DNA from: Rapana venosa
Lineage: Eukaryota; Mollusca; Gastropoda; Neogastropoda; Muricidae
NCBI GenBank assembly: GCA_028751875.1
Contig: CM054156.1
Span: 53,838,980 to 53,902,979 of the forward strand
DNA length: 64,000 nt
Reading direction: 5' to 3'
Shown here: positions 33,600 through 43,969 of the stretch, one piece after another
Layout of the letters: each line of letters starts with the position of its first letter
How positions within the stretch are numbered: position 1 is the first letter of the stretch
Made by a program: the position numbers and the translations under genes
Notes under the pieces: model-generated
Seen by the model: the letters and a program-made list of their open reading frames with translations, nothing else
Database searches by the model: none
What the model was told of the DNA's origin: nothing

Positions 33600-35130
33600 A
33601 AAACTCCATCTCTTCTTTCAGGAACGTTTCCATCAGCTCTTAAAACTGCAATATTACACTATAACCCCGAAAAAATTAATCAAGAAACCTCTACTCAAAA
33701 AGCAACGACCTCGACCCTGAACATTTTGAAGAATTACAGGCCTGTTTCTAACCTACCTTTCATCTCCAAGGTCCTTGAAAAAGTCGTTCTGAAACAACTC
33801 AATAGCCAACTTCATCAAATAGTCCCTTCCCAGCATTACAGTCTGCCTATTATTTCCGCCGTCAACCACAGCACTGAACCACCTAGTCCACACGTTAAAC
33901 ATAGCTTCTAAACGCTTCTGACTCAGGGAAAATCTCTCTTCTCACTCTTCTCGACTATCTGCAGCATTGACACTAAGATTCACTCTATTCATCTCGCCCT
34001 CTCCAAAAACGTTCGGCATTAAAGGGCACCATCACCTGTTTCGCTCAACCTCACAGACCGATCAGACAGTTGCAATAAACAAGATTCCATCAATACCTGC
34101 CAAACTGGAATGCGGAGTCCGCCCCACCCCCCCCCCCCCCTCACCCACCCCCCACCTCGCAGGGATCCGTTTCTGGGCCCTGTTCTTTCAACTCCTACAC
34201 TGCTCCACTGTCACATATAAAAACCCACCAGATCAACCATCATTTCTACGCTGATGACTCTCAGATTCAAAAGCAGTGATACTCGGAAATCTGCCTTCTC
34301 TCTTGACAAATATGTACACACTGCCTCCAAGATATACAAAACTGTATGATACAAAACAAATTACAAGCTTAACGCAGATAAACGGAAGCCCTTATTGTAG
34401 GAACCAAACACAAACTCTTCGTCCATGACAACAGCATTCAATAGAGTTTGGCAATATAACAGTTCCTCTATCCACCACAGTCAAGTATCTTGGCGTTGTT
34501 ATTCGAGCAACACGCTATTCTATGCAAAAATTATCACCCAGACCTGTCAGTCATGCTACAATCAATTACGGCGAATTAGTGCAATTCGAAAGTCACCTGT
34601 CCACTGATGCAACATCCAAACTTGTCACATCCTCATTCTTTCACTCAAAAATCTGGACTATTGCAATTCTCTTTTGCTGGTCTGCCAGCATCATCTATCT
34701 ACTCCCTTCAACGAATTCAAAACTCTGCTGCTCGACTTGTTCTCAAAAAGAAAAAATCTGAGCATACTACTCTCCTCTCTTGCGATCTCTCCACTGGTTT
34801 GCCTGTGGCCACAGAGATCAAGACAAGATCTGTACCCTCTGTTACAAATGTCTCCAAAAACAGCACCTTCCTACCTCTGTGAATGGTCTTCACCTGTACA
34901 CACCTTCCTCGTTCCCTCCGCTCTGCTGCAGATACCCCTGTGCTACAAATACCTAGAATCAACAGTCCCACCGTATGGCCGTCGCTCTTTCTCTGTGTTC
35001 TGGTCAGCGATCTGGAATGACCTCACTCTCACCCTCGCGAAAACCTACTTACAAACAACTTTTAAATCCACCTCAAGACATACCCTATTTTCAAACCTAA
35101 GACCTCCCCCCTACAGTTTCATCTCATAAA
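33600..35130 (+). pseudogene. L2-like copy 2: reverse transcriptase and C-terminal domain
   Basis: 'KNYRPVSNLPFISKVLEKV' (33728-33784) is the RT2 block. 'HSTEPPSP' near 33870 corresponds to 'HSTETAL'. 'FYADDSQI' (34244-34268) keeps the catalytic YADD. The C-terminal region reads 'LPSTNSKLCCSTCS' and, in another frame, 'LQRIQNSAARLV' near 34705-34745. 'PYGRRSFSVFWSAIWNDLT' lies near 34970-35025, followed by 'TTFKSTSRHTLF'. The last blocks correspond to the family's 'R..S.SAPxxWNSLP..... TFKSxLKTHLF' ending. The same ending occurs at 5180-5270 and 63740-63940. Confidence 0.8.
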
Positions 35131-35399
35131 TATCCTGTCCTTGAGCTTCAGTGGCCTAAATTCTCATCACCCTGCTGAAGCATATAACCGTGTGTGTGTT
35201 TGTGTGTGTTGCGTGACGTGCGCGCGTGTGCGCGCGTGTGTTCGTGTGTATTGAACTTTTATTAACTATTAATCATTGTTGGTTGCATGTGTAGGATGGA
35301 ATGGCTGCAGAGCGCTTTGGTTTGTTGTTTTTAAACAAGAAATAGCGCTATATAAATTCCATTTATTATTAATTCAATTTTATTATATTATTATTACTC

Positions 35400-37310
35400 A
35401 AAATACGTTTTAAATAATTGTACATGCATCCCAACCAGAACAATCTGTTATAAGCTTATGAAGCAATCGTACATGCCATACCTGATCATAGCAGTCCAAG
35501 ATATCAAAGAAAGTAGCAAGTACATTTTTTCTTTTGGCAAAAATATGTTTCATGTGTAGTGGTAAGTTTAATAAGGTGATCTATTGTTTATCTATTTTTT
35601 TCTAAAACCTGCTTGGCACTGGAATGATATTTCTTTTTTCACAGAAATGAATAAGCCCTGTTAATAATTATCTTTTTTCCAACAACTTTCCACAAGATGG
35701 TCAGTGAAAAAGCCTATAACTGTTTATATCTGATTTATGTTTTACCTTGTTTAACAGATAGTTACAATTACAGACTGCTTCCATAAGGATGCCATTGTTC
35801 CTCGACCCAACATTTTTTGGAAATATTTATGAAGAAATATTAAAATTTATTAGGCAGGTGTTTTATCATTTCATTAGAAATATAAAATCAGACCCACTGA
35901 AGATTTCTGGAGCTAAGAGTAGAAATGGCATCCTTCTTCCTTGAAAAAAGTAATGAACAGCACATTTGTTAATGTTCTTTATCTTCTGGAGGATCTTTGT
36001 ATTTTTTTAGGCAGGCTTCTTTTTCTCTATAAATTCTGTCTTCTTCAGATAACCCTTATGAACTCGTATCAGAAAACATTTCTACAAAAGCTTTAGCCTT
36101 TTCAAGTGGAGTTGGGAATTCGTTGTCTAATTAGATAGGATAGTTAGGTAGATTTACACCGTTTCATCTCCTTTCAGTTTTTTTTTCCAAACTTTTTGCT
36201 GATCTTTTGAACTTAATATGCCATCTTTACAGAAAGTAGACCAGTGCTGAAGCTTAGCTTGTGCTGTTACTTTATTGCAATATTTTTTTGCCTTTTTCAT
36301 TTCTATCATTTTCATAACGTTGTTCCTATCTTTAAGATTTTTTTTTTTGTTTAGCCTTGCTATTTCACATGATTCATTCCACCAAACATTGCCAAAATGT
36401 TTATTTAACTTCACTAAACGGCATTTTGAAATGGGTTTATCTGCTGCATTAAAACAGTTTCAACAACTTTGGCATATGCTTCATCTACATTACTATCTAT
36501 AAATTCACAGTAATTACATCTTGAAGAATACTGCAAACACCTTCCAATTACGCATTAATGATAAATAAATTTAGGAATTTTTATCCTTGACAAAAGTGCT
36601 AGTGACAGCCTTCAATTATAGTAATAATAGGTCAGTGATCGCCCCTAAGTTTTCTTTAATAGTTTTCCATTCACAACTAGGAGCAATTACAGGAAACAAA
36701 AGACAGGTCAATAGCAGATGCTCTGTGGTTGGCAGAATCAGGGATTCGTGTTATACTACCTTCATTCAATAAGCACAAGGATGAATCTACGATGTTTTCA
36801 ACAAAACGGTTATTAAATTTACTGTTCAATCCCGTCACAGAATGGTGAGTGGGCATTAAAGTACCAACCACTAGCCATTTTTCATTTTGGTCTTGTAATG
36901 AACGTATCCCCATCTCCATGTTTTCATCATCAGGACCTTTTGTCAGGTAGACCAATAAATCACATTTAAGCTTAAAGGATTTATCAAATTAACTTTTGCT
37001 GGTGCACCATGATATTCCTTGCTGTTTGATAAGGTGAGGAATATGTGCATAATCTAAGGTTTCGAGTATGTAAATAAGCTGTGTTTATTTTCCTTTTCAT
37101 TTTCAAGACCGAAAAGACAGGGTGGGAAATAATAACCTGAGAGTCTGGGAATTTTATTTCTGGTTACATTCAATGACTGTAAAAGCAACAGATGGTATTA
37201 ATCTTGTTTGAAAGATGTTAAATAACAAAATGTAGATTGCTCAAAAGAGATCTACAATTCCATTGAAATATCACAATGCTTGAATGATTCTTCATCAAGA
37301 AAAACAAAAC
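35400..37310 (-). pseudogene. I-like LINE copy 1: ORF2 start, endonuclease, linker and N-terminal RT
   Basis: ORF2 begins at about 37300 with 'IVIFQWNCRSLLSNL' then 'SLNVTRNKIPRLSGYYFPP' after shifts. At 36955-36677 an open run holds 'EKWLVVGTLMPTHHS' (the GDFNAHHS block, mutated), 'NNRFVENIVDSSLCLL' and 'SITRIPDSANHRASAIDLSF', the endonuclease end. The linker at 36414-36154 contains 'VWWNESCEIARLNKKK' and 'QAKLQHWSTFCKDGIL'. The RT starts near 35830, with 'QAGFRKK' near 35615 and 'DCYDQVWH' near 35500-35480, and is cut at 35400 by the L2-like LINE. Its other half resumes at 31300. Confidence 0.85.
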
Positions 37311-37769
37311 AAAAACAAAAAGCAAGAAAACAACAAACCAATATCAAATAAAAGCAAACATACCTGTTTGCTTTAATTCCTGAAAAGAGTTATGGAAAAA
37401 AGAAGAAAAAAAGAAATAATGTAATAATAGACAACCCCCCTCCCCCCAAACAAAAAAAACCCTCTAACTGGAAAAAGAAAAACGAAAACCAATTAAACAC
37501 CCAAACAACAAGATTAACTGGAATAAACAATAAAGGAAACAAACCTCAAACTACAGTTGACCTGATTTACCAAAATGCAATGAATAAGTTGATGGTAGAA
37601 CTATCAGTAAGAAAGGCCAATAAAGCATAACACTATTTTAAGCTACTGCAAAGCGTACTGTGTATGATATTTATTCTAGTTCACCTCCCTACATTCTCTT
37701 TTCGTTTTTTACAACTTTTTTAATAGTATCATCCAATCAATCATAGATCAAATCTACTTCCCCATGAAT

Positions 37770-39050
37770 CATGTAGCCTGCATCATAGTGTGGATGTTGG
37801 TGCACATAGGGTAGGAGTCCAGTAGGCGTGGGAGGACACGTCTCGGGGTTCTTTGGTGTCTCCCAGAACAGTCCCTCTTAACATCCTGCCGTGGTTCCTG
37901 GCCAACATGCTGGCCCTTCTGGATTTTAGGATGAGTGTCTGAGTGCCTGTAGCCCAAGCAGGCAGATAACAAAAAGACACATAAAATTGTCGAACACCAA
38001 CAGATCAACATGACAAGAGCATCGTAGACATCACCCAACAATTCAGCTCTTGTGTTTTTTACAGGAGCAATTTTGCTAATTATCATTTTTAATTTAAATG
38101 CTTAGCGTTGCAATTTCTTTTATACATTTTACAAATTATTTTACTGCAAACTTCTGGGTCTTTTTTCTTTAAATCATGATCCCAACAGTGTATCACAACA
38201 CATCTGGTAATTTTCTCAGATGAAGAAACCCACTGAAGTACAAGCTGTAGCTATATTTTTTGTTTTATTTGTTTGTAAGAGAACCATCAAAGCCATGAAC
38301 GAGCCCTGTCTCGTTACATTAACCTGTTTGCAACGGGAATCATGGAGCCATGCTACCTGAGAGATCTGAATCTCGTTACTGTTTAGTTTTTGTATTTGGA
38401 GTCCAGATTGTTGCATAGCATCATTTGACATTTTGAGGTCACTTTTGGATTGACTTTGGGTCTATTTCTATCCCCTTTTTGTTTGGAGGTCTTGTCAACC
38501 ACAGGCATTGCAGCTGGCTTTGGTACTGTTCCCGCAACTGCCTGGGTGATTTTGACTTGCACACATCAGCATAGGTGGGACTAGATCTGCTTGTGCTAGT
38601 CTGACATGGCCTCCTATTTCAGCCATGCTGCCTGTCTGTGTTCCTCTATCGGCAACACAAACAGATGTAGTCAATTTTTTTATGTTAGGAAAGCATTTAT
38701 TGTTTGCTTTTGGCCTTCCACTGTTTTTTTGTAGGTTGGTGATACGGTCACACAACGATATTATGACTTTCTTCAAATCATTAAGGGCACTTACGGTATC
38801 AACGGGAAGTGCCTGCTGTTCCTTGGGTTGGCCGCCATCAACAGTCCAGGCAGCAGATCCAGTCAGGGCAGGGAGGCCTAGTTCTGCAGCCCCTGCACTA
38901 CCTTTCCAGCAGCTTGTGGTTTTTTTCGCTGCTGGGAAAGAAGCGCGAGCGCACTGAGTTTTAGATCTGGTAGTTTTAGTCATAGTACCAGTACAATTGC
39001 CAATAACTTCGTGGGCTCTAGTCTAGTGACTGACCATTTCCGCCATCTTG
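37770..39050 (-). pseudogene. I-like LINE copy 1: ORF1 with SGNH-hydrolase-like domain
   Basis: A 162-codon open stretch (38983-38495) begins 'MTKTTRSKTQ' and contains a likely helical segment ('VSALNDLKKVIISLCDRITN'), consistent with a LINE ORF1 N-terminus. Next, 'QVAWLHDSRCKQVNVTR' (38360-38310) occupies the block I position (HDS where SGNH enzymes have GDS). 'RCVVIHCWDHDL' (about 38205-38170) is the block III position. 'ISKIAPVKN' follows, then 'ASMLARNHGRMLRG' (37925-37880) with 'NPEG' in the neighbouring frame. The set mirrors copy 2 at 26.3-26.9 kb. Catalytic residues are not intact. Confidence 0.6.
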
Positions 39051-39059
39051 TTTTCTTTT

Positions 39060-39800
39060 TTTCCGTGTGTGTGTGTGTGTGTGTGTGTGTCTTCAATTTT
39101 ACGTCTGTTCACTTAAAGTGATATCTGACGAATAATGTGTGTGTGCGCGCGCGCGCGCGCGCGCCTGCTTGTTTGCTTGCGTGCCTGTGTGTATGTGTGT
39201 GTGTGTGTGTGTGAAAAAGTGAGTGAGTGTGTGTTTTGTCCTATGTGTGTGGTTATCCTGTGTGTGTGGTTATCCTATGTGTGTTTGTGTTATCCTGTGT
39301 GTGTGTTATCCTATTTGTTAGTTTTATTCCTGTGTGTGTGTTATTCTATGTGTGTTGTGTTATCCTGTGTGTGTGTTATCCATCTGTTAGTTTTCTCCTG
39401 TGGGTGTGTTATTCTATGTGTGTGTTATCCTGTGTGTTATCTATGTGTGTTGTTATCCTATGTGTGTGTTATCCTATGTGTGTGTTATCTATCTGTTAGT
39501 TTTATCCTGTGTGTGTGTTATTCTATGTGTTTGTTATCCTGTGTGTTATCCTATGTGTGTTTGTGTTATCCTGTGTGTGTGTTATCCTATCTGTTAGTTT
39601 ATCGTGTGTGTGTGTTATTCTATGTGTGTTGTGTTATCCTGTGTGTGTGTGTTTATCCTATCTGTTAGTTTTCTCCTTTGTGTGTGTTATTCTATGTGTG
39701 TGTTATCCTGTGTGTTATCCTATGTGTGTGTTATCCTATGTTGTTGTGTGTTATCCTATGTGTGTGTGTGTGTTATCCTATGTGTGTGTGTTAGCCTTTT
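39060..39800 (+). repeat. Compound GT minisatellite with higher-order pattern
   Basis: After two GT tracts (39066-39090, 39137-39212), about 550 bases consist of degenerate 14-18 base units of the form GTTATCCTATGTGTGT. A variant string 'ctgttagttt' punctuates the array at about 39316, 39383, 39488, 39589 and 39661. Every plus-strand frame is long and open through it and encodes Cys-Val-Leu-rich peptides, which is an effect of the repeat and not a gene. Confidence 0.9.
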
Positions 39801-39959
39801 TCTTTCTTCCTTTTTATTCGCATGTATTCGCACACGGACCTCGGTTTATAGTCTCATCTGAAGCACTGATCTTAACTCCAGAGGAAAAAATCCTCTTGAA
39901 TGGGAATCGAACCCAGGTCATCAGGTTTCAAGCGCAATGTTCTGACCAATAGGCTTCCA

Positions 39960-39960
<1 letters not shown>
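39800..39960 (-). mobile_element. tRNA-headed SINE, copy 2 (3'-truncated)
   Basis: The minus strand from 39960 reads 'cctattggtcagaacattg' (A-box region) and 'cctgggttcgattccca' (perfect B-box, 39905-39921), then the core 'cttcagatgagactataaac' and 'cgaggtccgtgtgcgaatac'. It stops near 39800 in A-rich sequence. Flanked by GT repeats on both sides. Confidence 0.75.

Positions 39961-39961
<1 letters not shown>

Positions 39962-40024
<63 letters not shown>
39962..40024 (+). repeat. (GT)n microsatellite
   Basis: An almost perfect GT run of about 60 bases between the SINE head and the LINE 3' end. Confidence 0.95.
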
Positions 40025-40027
<3 letters not shown>

Positions 40028-40460
40028 TCAAATTCCAACTTTTATTTTCAGATGATACATTGAATAAGCAGTGCATTTGCTTTTCTTCATCAAGCCATCT
40101 ATCTAAAGAAAAAAAGAGAGAGAAAAAATATTTCTGCAGACATATAATAAAAAACCTAATCAATGATAAACCATACAAATCAAACAAGAGAAGACAATAA
40201 TATATCCAGACATGGAATTAAAAGCAAAACAAAAAACCCTGAACAATATTAAACCATGAATTTCAAATGATAAAAAATCTTGAAAATATATCCACCATAA
40301 TACAGACAAACAAGCAACAAAGAAAAACCAACCAAAACAAACAAAAAAGACAAAACATTTTTTTAAGACACACAACTGCTTCCCCTCCCTCTCACACACA
40401 TACACACAAAAACCTTCAACAATACAAACAACTGAATAATGCTATAAAATAGTAACTGAA
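40025..40460 (-). repeat. LINE 3' end and adjoining UTR, copy A
   Basis: On the minus strand: 'cttgatgaagaaaagcaaat', a 5-bp stem around the loop (40066-40082; the sixth pair is a mismatch), TTATTCAATGTATCATCTG, then an AAATAAAA box. It aligns closely with the plus-strand 3' end at 3541-3600. The A/C-rich sequence to its right (40100-40460) matches 40790-41100 in order, for example 'tcttgaaaatatatccacc' against 'tcttgaaaaaatatcgtca'. Confidence 0.7.
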
Positions 40461-40462
40461 TT

Positions 40463-40646
40463 CTGTGTGTGTGTGTGTGTGTGTGTGTGTAGTGTGTTGT
40501 GGTGTGTTGTGTGTGTGTGAAGAGAGAGAGAGAGAGAGGAGAGAAGAGAGGGGAGAGAGAGAGAGAGAGAGAAAAAAGAGGAGAGAGAGAACATACAGGC
40601 ATACAGATCTGTGTACATATTTGAGTATAGTGTGTGTGTGTTTTTG

Positions 40647-40689
<43 letters not shown>

Positions 40690-40695
40690 GGTGTG
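40463..40695 (+). repeat. GT-GA-GT microsatellite cluster
   Basis: GT (40463-40518), GA (40520-40590) and GT (40629-40698) tracts between two LINE 3' ends. Peptides from either strand are repeats and not genes. Confidence 0.9.
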
Positions 40696-40699
40696 TGAA

Positions 40700-41110
40700 A
40701 GTCAAACTTTTTTTTTTCAAAGTCAAACTTTTATTTTCAATGGGACATTGATAAGCAGTGCATATGCTTTTTTTATCAAGCATCTATTAAGGAAAAAAAA
40801 ACTGAGAAAAAAAAAGATATGTTATATGCAGCCTAGATAAAAAACTAATCTATGGCAAAACTATACAAATAAACAAAAAAAAACAATAATTATCATATGT
40901 GACTTAAAACAAAAAAAAACAAGCAAAATATGAGACCATAAATTCAAATAATCGAAAATCTTGAAAAAATATCGTCATAACACAAAAAGAACAAAGAAAA
41001 CCAAACCAAAACAAGACGACAAAACAGAATTATAAATAAAAAAAACACAGACTGATTCCCCCCCCCCTCAAACACATATACACACACACTTCACCTACAA
41101 AAACTGAATT
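40700..41110 (-). repeat. LINE 3' end and adjoining UTR, copy B
   Basis: Same 3' module as copy A in the same orientation: stem strand at 40753-40758 and partner at 40764-40769, with the sixth pair mismatched, followed on the minus strand by an AATAAAA-like box. 'agtcaaacttttattttca' appears at 40721-40739, and a shorter version just left of it at 40699-40719, so the terminus is again duplicated. Confidence 0.65.
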
Positions 41111-42035
41111 AAAACAACACAAAAAGATGAATCAACAAGAACAACCACAGCAAGGAAATAAACAATCAAACAAACACACATATACATGACAACACAACAG
41201 CGAAATAATAACTAGGAAAGAAAAACAGCCAAGACAAATGAAGAACCTTAGAAATACAAAAAGCGAGGAAAAATGAGTCCAAAAATATCCCTCCCTCCAG
41301 AAACCACTAAACCAAACACAACAAAAAGGAAAAAAACAAGACCCACCCCACCACTGACAAACAATAACAACAACAAAAACAACAACATATGGAATTAAAC
41401 AGAGGAAACTGAATGTTTCTTTAAAACACTTACATACACATAACATTCAAATTTCAAATAATGTACTATATCTAAGGAAAAACAAGAATAACGAAGCTAT
41501 TGGATTCAGAGCAAAGAAGTACTAACAAAGACATCATTCCTCCCTTTCGGGTCTTATACACCAACATGTACATGAGTTTTTGGTTTTTTGAGGAGAGCAA
41601 GTTATCTTCGATAAAGAATAAATTCAAGGCCCATGTAAATCCACAGCGGTACTAACGTCAACAATAACAATTTAGCTCATTAGTAAATGTGAAACCGAAA
41701 GCACTAACAGTGAACAACCTAAAATAAATCAGCATATTTATGTGTAATAACAAAATGGACATAAAGGCAAAACAGCAAGAAAGTAAAACCAAAACGAAAC
41801 ATATTACACAACACACAGCAACATCACCCACTTGTACACACCCCAACCAAACCAACACCGATTCAATGCGTTTGTGTGTGTGTGTGATGTGTTAGTGTGT
41901 GATCAGTTTTGTCCCTGTTCTCAACTGTCAAGCCCGATGGCCAAAAAGGGAGTTCAAGAATCGACTATGTCTTTGTTTAAGGGAGGTGGCAGGTGACAAT
42001 GAATTCACAGTGATCAGGTGACGTTGTATGGTCGT
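41111..42035. other. A/C-rich stretch without a gene
   Basis: 41111-41450 continues the A/C-rich UTR-like texture. 41450-41870 is AT-rich unique sequence, and a short GT run lies at 41873-41886. No domain recognisable in either strand. Confidence 0.45.
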
Positions 42036-42465
42036 GTCAAAATGTCAAAAGATGTTCTTCTAGAAATATGATAATATGAGTGCTAGGATGTGCTGTATGT
42101 AAGAGATTGTTACTAGAAATATTTATATCTGAGTGTATATGTGTGCACGTATGTCATGAGATGCTTCTAGAAATATTATCTCATGAGTGTTATGATGTGC
42201 AGTATGTCAAGATATGTTTCTAGGTATATTTCTATCTAAGTGTATGTGTCTCGCCTTTGTAAAGCGATGTCTTCTAGAAATATTATATCAGGAGTGTGTG
42301 ATGTGTCACGAATATCAAAAGATGTCTTCTAGAAATATTATATCAGGAGTGTGTGATGTGTCACGAATATCAAAAGATGTCTTCTAGAAATATTATATCA
42401 GGAGTGTGTGATGTGTCACGAAATATCAAAAGTTGTTTCCTTGAAATTTATATCAGGAGTGGTAG
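42036..42465 (+). repeat. 55-bp minisatellite, about eight units
   Basis: Units start at about 42051, 42103, 42158, 42211, 42266, 42321, 42376 and 42432. The three at 42266, 42321 and 42376 are essentially identical and exactly 55 bases apart. The outer ones are diverged. Unit landmarks are 'gatgtcttctagaaatatta', then 'tatcaggagtgtgtgatgtg', then 'tcacgaatatcaaaa'. No coding content. Confidence 0.92.
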
Positions 42466-43969
42466 TTTTCACCTCACTTGAATGAGGATGGCACTAAATT
42501 CTAACAAGTGGTGGGGGAGTATGGTGGGCGGGGGGGGGGAAGGGGTTTGTTTGTGTTGTTTTGGTGTTATTTTCAGTTGTGAACAAAAGATGTGTCATTT
42601 GTTACTGCAGTTTTGTTGGGTCTTTTAGTTTTTTAGTGTTGCTGTTATTTTGTTCGTGTATCTTTATATCTGTGGTAATTGTCGTCATCGCAGTTATTTC
42701 ATCTATATCATGTCATGATGATCATGTATGATTATCATTCATCAATATATCATCATCTTAGCATGCATTTTCTTTTTTCTTTTTTTTGTCTTAGGCCTTC
42801 TTATCATATCATTATTTCTTATTCCATCATCACGATTGATGCTGATGATGATGATGATGGTGGTGTTGGTGGTGTGGTGGTGGTGGTGATGAAGATGATA
42901 TTTGGTTGAGATGTTATTATTATTATTATGTTATTATTATCATATTCTTATTCATACGGCTACTACTGCTACTAGTATTTTTACGACATTACTATTATTT
43001 TTTCATAAAAATTAGTAAGTACTCATATTAGGCAATTAGTAGTACGATTTTTCATCCATGGAGCAGATGACATGTTGAATGTTGGGTGTTGTTTTTTCTT
43101 CTATTTATTAAACATTATGGCCGCAATGGTTTGTCTTGTCCAGCACCAGTAGATACTTTGTAATAAGTGTTCACTATAATTATGTGAATGACTTTTTTTT
43201 TTGCTCATAAAAATACGTTGCGCGTGTTATTACTTTAGATGTTCATTTTTGATAGACTCTAGTATTAATTATCATTGATATTTGTCATTAATCTGTATTA
43301 TAACAATGTAACTTATATTATTAAATGCGGCTGAGCATGGGTACGAATGTTACATTGTGCGAGCGGCGTAGCGTGGCGAGAGTGACTGTGAATGTGCGGG
43401 AGTAGGGTTATCATTGTGCGACAAGAGTAAAGTCATTTATGTTGGGCTGGGTTATGGTGGCTGAGATATTGCTGATTTGTGGATGCTTTTTATCGCGAGA
43501 AGACTCAAGAATCAAAACATTTTCGCATAAGTGAACAAGACTTATTTTGACACTAACAACACATAACAAGTCAAAATTCTAAATGATTGTAGATTTTACA
43601 TTATTTATTTTCTCTGATGTTGGCTTTTCTGGAAAATTAATAAGACTTATTTGTCATGTCTAACAGATCGTTCCTCGTTGTGAAAAAACTTACTCATTCT
43701 CGTTGTTATATGGACATTTATATGGTTTATTTTTTAGTTTAGAGGAGTGTTATGACCAACGGCTGTCTCTCAGAGACATAAACAGTCATGTTCATCCACA
43801 TTACTAAGAGATTGCTCGGCAAACCTTTTGGTTTTTCAAGGGACTGCTTTTGTGTGGGCAACAGCAACATAATGATGAAGACAGAGAGCGGTCTATTATT
43901 TTGAAATTTGCTGTTCTTTTTTTCTTAATCATTGCAAGCTATAAGACAGAAAAAGTATGTCACTGTCCA
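42466..43969. other. No gene; simple repeats in AT-rich sequence
   Basis: Contains a G-rich run (42529-42545), a GAT/GGT triplet tract (42838-42900) and TTA repeats (42915-42945). 43300-43950 is unremarkable. A GC-richer patch at 43340-43420 ('gcgagcggcgtagcgtggcg') has no recognisable identity. Confidence 0.4.

Larger units (their letters stand above)
31300..35395 (+). mobile_element. L2/CR1-like LINE copy 2, near full length
   Basis: The most complete L2-like copy, about 4.1 kb. 31300-31630 is leader-like. An N-terminal coding region (31632-32170) is followed by an endonuclease (about 32180-33000), a linker, an RT (about 33600-34500), a C-terminal domain (to about 35125), a GT tract (35187-35245) and a tail ending in 'agcgctatataaattcc' plus TTA repeats. 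It interrupts the RT of the minus-strand I-like LINE, whose halves adjoin at 31.3 and 35.4 kb. It carries frequent frameshifts. No clear target-site duplication is visible. Confidence 0.85.

Noticed and set aside
39135..39952. Overlapping open frames of 65-177 codons encoding Cys/Val/Leu-rich peptides
   Set aside because: They arise from GT-rich tandem units that contain no stop codon in any plus-strand frame. No start context, domain or codon bias supports a gene.
42036..42465. Regular direct repeats suggestive of a CRISPR array
   Set aside because: The whole 55-base unit repeats without unique spacers and the genome is eukaryotic. It is a minisatellite.
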